A stretch of DNA of 64,000 nucleotides. It comes from Chondrosia reniformis. Taxonomy: Eukaryota; Porifera; Demospongiae; Chondrillida; Chondrillidae. The notes below the pieces were generated by a model, which was not told where the DNA came from, ran no database searches, and was given only the letters and a program-made list of their open reading frames with translations. This document shows, in pieces, positions 55,544 to 64,000 of this stretch. Both the position numbers and the translations under genes were made by a program. The first letter of the stretch is position 1. Each line of letters opens with the position of its first letter. The stretch covers positions 558,001 through 622,000 of the forward strand of contig OX359195.1 in NCBI GenBank assembly GCA_947172415.1. The letters are read 5' to 3'.

Positions 55544-58500
55544 TTAGTGTAATGTTGGTTCTGTATCTTCATCATCACTGAGAACATCTTCAGCCTCACT
55601 GTTGCCATGGTGATTAAAGAGGTGTGCAGTCTGCTTCTTGATCTTCTCTAAATGCTGTTGACGAAGCTTTTCAAGCTCCGTTACCTCCACCTACAAGGAT
55701 AAACATGTCGTGGGAATTATGTAATGATACACATTTTGATGGTTGGATGGGTGAATTGATTGATGGGCAGATGGATGGATGGGCAGTTGGATGGATGGGG
55801 AGATGGATGGATGTGGGCAGATGGATGGATGGATGGATGGATGGGAGAATTGATGGCTGGATGGGTGAATTGATGGAAGGATGGGTGAATTGATGGAAGG
55901 ATGGGTGAATTGATGGTTGGATGGGTGAATTGATGGCTGAATGGGTGAACTGATGGCTGGATGGGTGAATTGATGGCTGAATGGGTGAACTGATGGCTGG
56001 ATGGGTGAATTGATGGGAGGATGGGCAAATGTAGAAATGGACGTCGACGATGTCATGATCAGTCTAGTATTCTCTCACTTACCAAGAGATCAGTGTAGTG
56101 TTTCTCACGTAGTTCTACAATCTTTTTGTATCTGAAAGGGTTTAAGTCTTCAAAAGCAATCTAAAATAATAAATATAATAGGTAGTAATAAAGTTGCTAT
56201 GTAAAATATAAAACCTCAAAATCATTATTCATTAACCTCTCTCAATTTTTCAACATTATTAAGTCTGCCCGATATCTTTCTAAGAAAACTGTACAATCTG
56301 ATTGGTTCTCTTTCTCTTAGTATTTCATCTTCGAAATACTTGAAGTTTGCAATAGCAAACCTGCGTACATGTTATTGACAAAAACAGTTTAGTAAGACTG
56401 TAATAGCAAATTTGTGCAAGACTGTAATAGCAAATTTGTTTACATGTTATTGACAAAAACAGTTTAGTAAGACTGTAATAGCAAATTTGTGTACATGCTA
56501 TTGACAAAAACAGTTTAGTAAGACTGTAATATATAGCAAATTTGTGCAAGACTGTAATAGCAAATTTGTTTACATGTTATTGACAAAAACAGTTTAGTAA
56601 GACTGTAACAGCAAATTTGTGTACATGTTATTGAAAAAAAAAAAACAGTTTAGCAAGCTTGCAAAAGTAAATATGGCTGAACATCCATTACCTAAATAGC
56701 ACTTTGCTTCCCTCATACAGGAACGTGTCCCAAATGGAAATCATAGTGTCAGCAGGAATGTTATCCACAAATACAGTTAAAAACCAGTTGAATGTAATTA
56801 GGGAGTAGTCAATCCTATAGTAGGAGCACATGTACAGTGAAACTTTTACAGATAAATGAATGGATGGATGGATGGATGGCTGGGTGAATGGGTGAATGAA
56901 TGGATGGATGGATGGCTGGATGGATGGATGGATGGATGGCTGGGTGAATGGATGGATGGATGGATGGGTGGATGGATGGATGGATGGATGGCTGGGTGAA
57001 TGGATGGATGGATGGCTGGGTGAATGGATGGATGGATGGATGGATGGATGGATGGATGGATGGATGGATGGATGGATGGATGGATGGCTGGGTGAATAGA
57101 TGGATGGATGGCTGGGTGAATGGATGGACGGATGGATGGATGGGGATGGGTGGATAGATGGATGGATGGATGGATGGATGGATGGATGGATGGATGGATG
57201 GATGGATGGGTGAATGGATGGATGGATGGATGGATGGATGGATGGATGGATGGATGGATGGATGGATGGCTGGGTGAATGGATGGATGGATGGCTGGGTG
57301 AATGGATGGATGGATGAAATGACAGATTAAAGAACGGACAGATGGACACTCTCATACTTGCAGTCCTCCAAGTGATGAGCTATTCTGGAGGCTTTCTGAT
57401 GCAAAAGAGCTTTAAACACTCTCTGGTCGGCTTGAGAAGACATCAAGTTCTTCGTGTAGTAGTCTTTGGGCATGATCTTCTCCACAATGGCAACCAGACA
57501 CCAAAAGGCCCACTCCTCCTCCAGGATGAGGAGAGCGATGGCTGCCAACCGGTTGAGCCCCTGGCAGTATCCAATATCGGGATTCCTCCAACTGAATGCA
57601 ACCAGAACGCGTCTCAGTTTCTCAATCTAGCAATTAATGTAAAATATTTTCTATTATTTAATTATCAAAAGATGTCGTAAGGGTATGCCAGTATGTACAT
57701 CAATGGGTCTATAGCATATTAAATGGTACAGTCTTATTGATCTTCATACTCACTCCCTTCGCCTCCTGATTGTCAAAGTAGATATTGTTCGGAAGTGTCC
57801 TCAAAAGATCCAGTTCAATTTGACCAATAGCTGGCGAGCTTACACCCTCCTGTAACCATGGCAACACAGAAATATATATATGTGCTATATGTTAGTGTAT
57901 AGCTCTACTGAACTTACGTGGACCTTGAGGATCTCATGATAGTCGACGTCTTGCTGCAGAGAGATAACAGCACTCAAAATTTCAAAAAATGTAGCTCTCA
58001 CATTAAAATAAAGGTAATTGTTGAAAGTACAGTTAATATTCATTAATCTTCTGCAATTGCTTTGGGCCAAAACATCATTCTCGCACTTGAGACTTGGCTC
58101 TCACATTAAAATAAAGGTAATTGTTGAAAGTATTGCTAATTGTATATAATAAGCCTCTCATTTTAAATATCCAAGAAGTATCTTTAAATGGTTGCTTTAA
58201 AGATTATTAAATTTAGCAGGTCAATATTGCTCAACGTAATATTGCATACTATTGTAGACACACACTATTGCATACTATTGTAGACATACCGCATCCTTTA
58301 GCCAATGTCTTATACACATCTTCCAAACTCTACTACGATATTCATTGGGGATACCACATCTTATCAGATTCTTCAGTTCAGCCTACACAAAATATTAAAG
58401 GGTTTTACCTAATTACCTAAAGTAAAGAATACATCTAAATCTTGACAATACTCTTAGTCTACGACAGTGAATAACAGCACATGTACATATAGATATCCGA

Positions 58501-61456
58501 TCAATAACATGTGACTGTCATGTGACCACTATTTCAATCAATAATAACAAGTACAAACACAATAACATGTGACTGTCATGTGACCACTATTTCAATCAAT
58601 AACAACAAGTACATACACTCCTGGGCAGGTGCAAATCGCAGTCACTTCCGACAGCTCCACTTCCATGGGCAGCTACGTACTTGTTCCAGTCTCTCAGTAG
58701 ATCAGACTGTTTGGTGCGATTGGATACATGGCTGTATCGCTCGTCCGGTCCCAACACACCTTGGAGGTTATCAAGTGAATGGGACACTGTTATTGATGAA
58801 CTGTCACCTTCTTCACTCTTAAAACCATAATAGTCAGAAATACTGCATGAGAGGGGAGGGATGGGGGAGTAGATGAATGGATGGATGGGCAGTTGGATGG
58901 ATGGATGGATGGATGGGCAGTTGGATGGATGGATGGATGGATGGGCAGTTGGATGGATGGATGGATGGATGGGCAGTTGGATGGATGGATGGATGAGCAG
59001 TTGGATGGATGGATGGATGGATGAGCAGTTGGATGGATGGATGGATGGGTGAGTGGATGAATGGATGGATGGATGGACAGATGGACAGATGGATGGATGG
59101 ATGGGTGGATGGATGGATGGGTGGATGGATGAGTCAGTTTGCCTACTCTTCCACACATGAGTTTCCGTAACTGATTAATTCAGGTAGGCCTTCTCCAATA
59201 GCTTCTGTTAGCTTATCAGAAACTTCAACAGAACCAGAAGTTTCCATTTTCGGCATCTCTCGATTCCTTAGAAATATCACAAACTTGCTTTTAACTCGTG
59301 CCAATTCTGCTTCCATGTGAAAGAGCTTCCTAAATGCAAGAAATCATCAAAGGAAACAGGTCACATGGTTGTCATATGCAAAAGTTAAAAGGCAAACTAC
59401 GTATACAGTCTTAAAACCATCATGAATAAAGACACCAAAGTGATTGCATGTGACCAGCTATCATGTGATCATCATGTGACTGTCATATGACCATCAATAC
59501 ATAGTTACTTAGGCGATCCACTTACTCCTTTTGCTTGGATAATTCTTGGAGTTCTGCACTCCTCAAGGAATTAAGTTCAGATATCTCCTTCGAGAATTGA
59601 AAATTGACTTCACGATAGGCATCCACGCTCTCCTAAATAGGAAGATTATTTTTTCTCATTTTATAAGAAAGAGAACACATTTGTACATATCTTTGAAAGG
59701 TCATCCCTAGATCCTGGGTCTTCTTCAGTTATTGGTCAAGGCTGAAACACCCAACAACAACAAGTTAAAAACTGCATCTTTAAATGCTCAAAAACAGTTT
59801 AAATGATGAATCCTTTCAAATAATAAGTTTGAAGTAGATCTTATTACATTAAAATATCTTTCAGAGTACCACAAATAACTACATTTGCAGTTTACTACCA
59901 CATAAAATTTAATCTAGTCCTCTTTGAAAAAGAAATACAATATTTTCCTACAAAATGAATGTACGTAAATGTATAGTATGATAGTCCAGTGAAGAAAGGA
60001 AAACTATTTGATACGAAAACTGCATCCTCATACAAGGCTCTATAGCTGACTTGTGACGTGTTTCAGTTTGTTACATTTCCCTATCTTTATGTTTTAGATT
60101 GTGCAATAAGTTGACCAACCCTCAGTTTCTGGTTCTCTGCTTGCATATCCACTTGAGCTGACGGAAGTAGGACATCTCTGGGACTGCATGGAGTTGTTAG
60201 CAATAATACTCAAATATTGCTCAATGTTAATATATAATAACATAGGCTCATGAATAATCTATTGCAACACTTTCTTACATGCTACATAGGAAATTAAACA
60301 TAGTGAGAGCTTTGGATGAGGATACAAGAGTTTCTCCTTCTACTTCTCTTCTTCTTCACTGGGCCAGACAGTGTATGTTTGCTAAGATAATTATACGTAT
60401 AAATTTTAGCTTGTCTAACTTTACATTTCCTATTTCAAGGTTTAAAGTTGACACTTACACTAAATCAATATTAAAATAGTTTCAATTTCCATTTCAATAA
60501 CATTGTAATATAAATAGTAAACAATGACTGCTTAGTTGAGTGATTGTTTGTTTCACTGAATTTGTACTGTATTTTCACTATAATTTAATACTTTGTCTGT
60601 GAAATTAGCATTATAGCTATTATCAAAGGTTTCACAATTATTTTATCATATTAACTAAAAAGGATATGGACACAGTCTCTTTAGATATATATACTCACTG
60701 CACAGCTACTATGAAGTAAAAGTGGGAGATGATTGCACAATACCTGTGCAAAGGCTATGATGTACTATGGAAAATCACTGGAGTGTATTACGCAAGAGAC
60801 CAAGGTCTCATCTTGCATGGCTGGGAGACCTACAGTAGGTAGCAGCTGTTGCAACACTTACTCTCTAGGAAGTTGGCCTTTGTTTTCCAAGGCAAAGATC
60901 TGATTGGTCAGATTGATGACCACATCATCTTTAACTTTCACTGTTTCCTTAAATAGTATCACTTGCTCTTGCAATTCTTGATTTTGTTCCTCAAGTGACC
61001 TACGTACGTACGTACATAAAACAAGCAATGAAGCCATGTAATAATAATTTGAGATAAATGTACTCGTTGATTATTAAATGTTACTGTAATAAATGGAAGG
61101 TTTGTAAATAAAAATTATATAACAATAAAAAGGAAAGATTTCTGAAGACAAACACTAATTCTAAAGAAATATTCTAAAAAGTTAGTTTGAATCTTTAACG
61201 TTAAAAGAAAATGGTGATTTAGAGTAATCATTTGAAAGTCACAGTACACGTGACACTATTAAATAACCATGAAAACTAAACTAATGAGAGCAGTGGATAA
61301 AATCAGCTTTAAATCCAAACTCTAGTAGAAGACAGGACACTGTTATACAACTTCTATTTTTGTACTCTTATTGGACTAAAGATCATTTAAAACTTACTGG
61401 TTTTTACTCAATGAACATTCCAGTTCATATTTCTCCTTTTGCAGTGACTTACGTAG
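55544..61456 (-). CDS. TBC1D2/Armus-like RabGAP, unit C (5' incomplete)
   Basis: All fourteen exons occur at +53346 relative to unit A and I see no difference from A, including intronic minisatellites. Product and caveats are as for unit A: intact TBC catalytic core, coiled coil, acidic C-terminus, missing N-terminus. Confidence 0.83.
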
Positions 61457-61885
61457 CTACACAATAGACCAATCAGATTAAACCTTGAGCTATGTATTGT
61501 GTAATTTACACGAGAGAGAGACTTATAAATATCCAGAAATTGTCTCAAATTCATATAACATGTATGTAGTTGACAGTCATGGCATTCTAACAAATTGTTA
61601 TAGAAGTTGATGTTGCTTATACAAGATTGGTTTTAAAGGCTTAGAGTTGGAATATAAATAAATTAATATCTTTTTATATTCAAATTCAATCACATTATAA
61701 AATAAAATGAATGAACCCATTTATATCTTCAATGATCTATGTAGAAACAATTAAGAAAATATTCTATTTATTACAGTTCACATTTAACATAATCAATATA
61801 TCCAGAGAATCAGATCAGATTGTATTGCCTGATTGGTAGGGGTTTCTCTAAAAAGCAGTTGAAGCTAACAAAAGCGTTCAGTACT

Positions 61886-62959
61886 ATGAAGAGAAGGGAC
61901 AAGGTACTAGTTTGTGTACTTATAGTTCTCCTTATAATTGTGCTACTCCTTCAACTCTTATCCATTGGACTGAAGGTAGCACAGTTTGTTAACCCTAATG
62001 AAGTCCTCAGTGAAGAGCTAACAATAACTAGGGAAGAGATAACTATCCAGAATGGGAAGATTGCTGCTCTACAAGATATGATAAGACAAGTATCTGAGAA
62101 CATCAGTACTGAAGAAGAGTTAAGAATAACTAAGGAAGAGATAACTATGCAGACTGATAGAAAATTTAGTGCTTTAGAGAATGACATAAATCAAGCATTT
62201 GCGGAAGTAACTGAGAATACACAATTGATACAAGAACTAGGTTTGTTCATTTCCGATAACAACTTGAAGAAGTTATGTAACATTTCCAGTTTCAATTGGA
62301 GAAGAGTGGCCTACATCAATATGACTGATCCAGAAGCAGAGTGTCCAAGTGGTCTTAATGAAGTATCTAACAGCACCACAGGACAGAGAGCTTGTGGAAG
62401 GAGTGTTGATGGAGCAGGCTCCACAGTTGCAGCACCTGGAGGATGCTCTTCTGTGACCTTTCCTGTGAATACTACTTACTCTCATGTATGTGGTTATGCA
62501 AGAGGTTATCAGTACAGGTCAATGGATGCATTCTGGCAGTCACCAATAAGAACTATAGTTGATGCATACGTTGATGGCCTCTCCATCACCCATGACAACC
62601 CAAGGAAGCATCTTTGGACACTAGCAGTTGGTACTTATGAATTAAACACTCATTTAGAAGCAAGATGCCCTCTAGATCTGGACACATATGATATCAGACG
62701 AATTCCTGAATTTGTTGGAAACAATTATTATTGTGAAGCTGGCTATAGTTCTGTTTATGAAGACAGAATTGCTTGGGAGGACCCTCTGTGGGATGGACAG
62801 CAGTGTGTTTCAAGTACTGCACAGTCTTGTTCAAGATATGGCTGGTTTCATCGTGACATTGCACCAAGTCAAGAAGACATAGAGGTCAGGTGGTGTGCTG
62901 ATCAAGAAAGGATTAATGAAGACTTCTACACAGACCTTTTGGAGATCTGGGTCCTTTGA
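61886..62959 (+). CDS. type II membrane protein with 10-Cys ectodomain, unit C
   Basis: Identical in translation to the unit A copy, including the V preceding AYVDG. Start at the conserved ATG; TAA/TGA context and downstream AATAAA also match A. Confidence 0.85.
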   Translation: MKRRDKVLVCVLIVLLIIVLLLQLLSIGLKVAQFVNPNEVLSEELTITREEITIQNGKIAALQDMIRQVSENISTEEELRITKEEITMQTDRKFSALENDINQAFAEVTENTQLIQELGLFISDNNLKKLCNISSFNWRRVAYINMTDPEAECPSGLNEVSNSTTGQRACGRSVDGAGSTVAAPGGCSSVTFPVNTTYSHVCGYARGYQYRSMDAFWQSPIRTIVDAYVDGLSITHDNPRKHLWTLAVGTYELNTHLEARCPLDLDTYDIRRIPEFVGNNYYCEAGYSSVYEDRIAWEDPLWDGQQCVSSTAQSCSRYGWFHRDIAPSQEDIEVRWCADQERINEDFYTDLLEIWVL

Positions 62960-63301
62960 ATAACTGTACATGGGATTACCTAACATAGACATACTAGTCA
63001 ATTGCTGAGTGCTTTATTAGATAGTATAAATAGTAGATTACGTACATTAAGTAACTAGTATACACTAGTTGTGGTTAATAAAATACAACAGTACTACACT
63101 GCAATAAGTCATTATCAAGTTTGTTTGCCATGTAATTAAAGAATCAAAATTGCATTTTAGAAACCAAGTTAAAAGTAGTGATGGTAACAGCGACTAGTAG
63201 ATATGGAAAGAGTGACGTAACAGGTCAGTGATCATAAGGTTAACCATACAGAAGTAGCATACTGAAACTTTCCCTATTATGTTTGGATGCAACATGATTT
63301 T

Positions 63302-63770
63302 GTAACTTGCACACAAGTGGTTTACATTACTTATATACACAGGATCAAATCTCAGGTTTCATATGGCATGAAATCTATTTGAAACTTCTTGAACAGCCAG
63401 GTTTCAAAGGGTGCTCAAGTATGTTAAGTAATTTCACGGGTTTCATGCTTTTAACGGCCCCTTTTCTGAGTTTTATACATACTTTCATACCTTTTGAAAC
63501 CTGAGATTTGATCCTGTGATACCCTTGTGATACCCTTGTGATACCCCTGTGACACCCTTGTGACACCCTTGTGATACCCTTGTGATACCCTTGTGACACC
63601 CTTGTGACACCCTTGTGATACCCTTGTGATACCCTTGTGATACCCTTGTGATACCCTTGTGACACCCTTGTGATACCCTTGTGATACCCCTGTGACACCC
63701 TTGTGATACCCCTGTGACACCCTTGTGATACCCCTGTGATACCCCTGTGATACCCTTGTGTGCAAGTTAC
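63302..63770. mobile_element. inverted-repeat element with 11-bp minisatellite, unit C
   Basis: Matches the unit A copy in length and order of variant 11-bp units. Confidence 0.75.
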
Positions 63771-63801
63771 ATATTAATCTAACCAAGTAGTCATGCATGT
63801 G

Positions 63802-64000
63802 CCAAGGATTCACAGAAGATCAAGTTAAACAAAGACTCCCAGGATCACTGATGAAGGGTGGAATTCCCAGAAACGGCTGTCTGACCCAGTGGAGAAGAAG
63901 ATGAAAGAAGGGAAAAGAAGGAAAAAAGACACCTGTATCTTCATCTCTCTTCAGGTTTAGTTCCCCTATAGGCTCTTTTACAGAATAGGTATAGCATGTA
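63802..64000. mobile_element. same retroposon-like insertion, unit C, cut by window end
   Basis: First 199 bp of the insertion described at 10456-10683, preceded by the same CATGTG. Confidence 0.75.

Larger units (their letters stand above)
55241..64000. repeat. tandem segmental duplication, unit C (first 8.8 kb, runs off window)
   Basis: Corresponds to 1895-10654 of unit A at a constant offset of 53346. Every reading frame I compared, including those inside hypervariable (ATGG)n and 11-bp arrays, is identical to A and not to B. Confidence 0.93.

Overview
The window is eukaryotic, AT-rich and intron-bearing (short GT-AG introns, AATAAA signals, large amounts of simple repeat). The recognisable proteins (a TBC1D2/Armus-type RabGAP, a Death-domain exon, an MTAN/PNP-fold protein, a DUF4476-like proline-rich protein and a type II membrane protein with a 10-Cys ectodomain of a kind I associate with sponges and cnidarians) suggest an early-branching animal, most likely a demosponge. 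That placement is inference.

Layout: positions 1-1894 are a unique flank holding the 3' end of an unrecognised + strand gene. The rest is a head-to-tail array of one roughly 26.5-26.9 kb unit: copy A 1895-28353, copy B 28354-55240, and the first 8.8 kb of copy C from 55241. Junctions fall in a short TAA-rich tract. Copy C matches the corresponding part of copy A with no length difference (constant offset 53346), while B carries many substitutions and several clean presence/absence differences.

Each unit, left to right: (1) minus-strand RabGAP gene, 14 exons, lacking any visible N-terminal PH region, with (ATGG)n arrays in three introns; (2) plus-strand single-exon type II membrane glycoprotein; (3) a block of inverted-repeat elements, including one that has expanded an internal 11-bp minisatellite; (4) minus-strand proline-rich exons and a Death-domain gene whose intron holds a Penelope-like GIY-YIG remnant; (5) minus-strand MTAN/PNP-fold gene that is strikingly divergent between A and B; (6) minus-strand DUF4476/proline-rich gene with 5' exon modules repeated twice in A and four times in B; (7) 57-bp and 17-bp minisatellites; (8) weakly supported small minus-strand exons up to the next junction.

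The most notable signals are the array itself, the almost purely amino-acid-changing divergence of the MTAN/PNP-fold gene between nearly identical units, the exon-module copy-number change in the DUF4476 gene, in-frame remodelling of its proline-rich exon, a perfect 2 x 179-bp hairpin found only in copy A, and a TA-flanked 581-bp inverted-repeat transposon found only in copy B. A membrane receptor-like gene next to Death-domain and nucleoside-phosphorylase-fold genes in a fast-evolving tandem array is compatible with an innate-immune or self-recognition locus, but that is a hypothesis.
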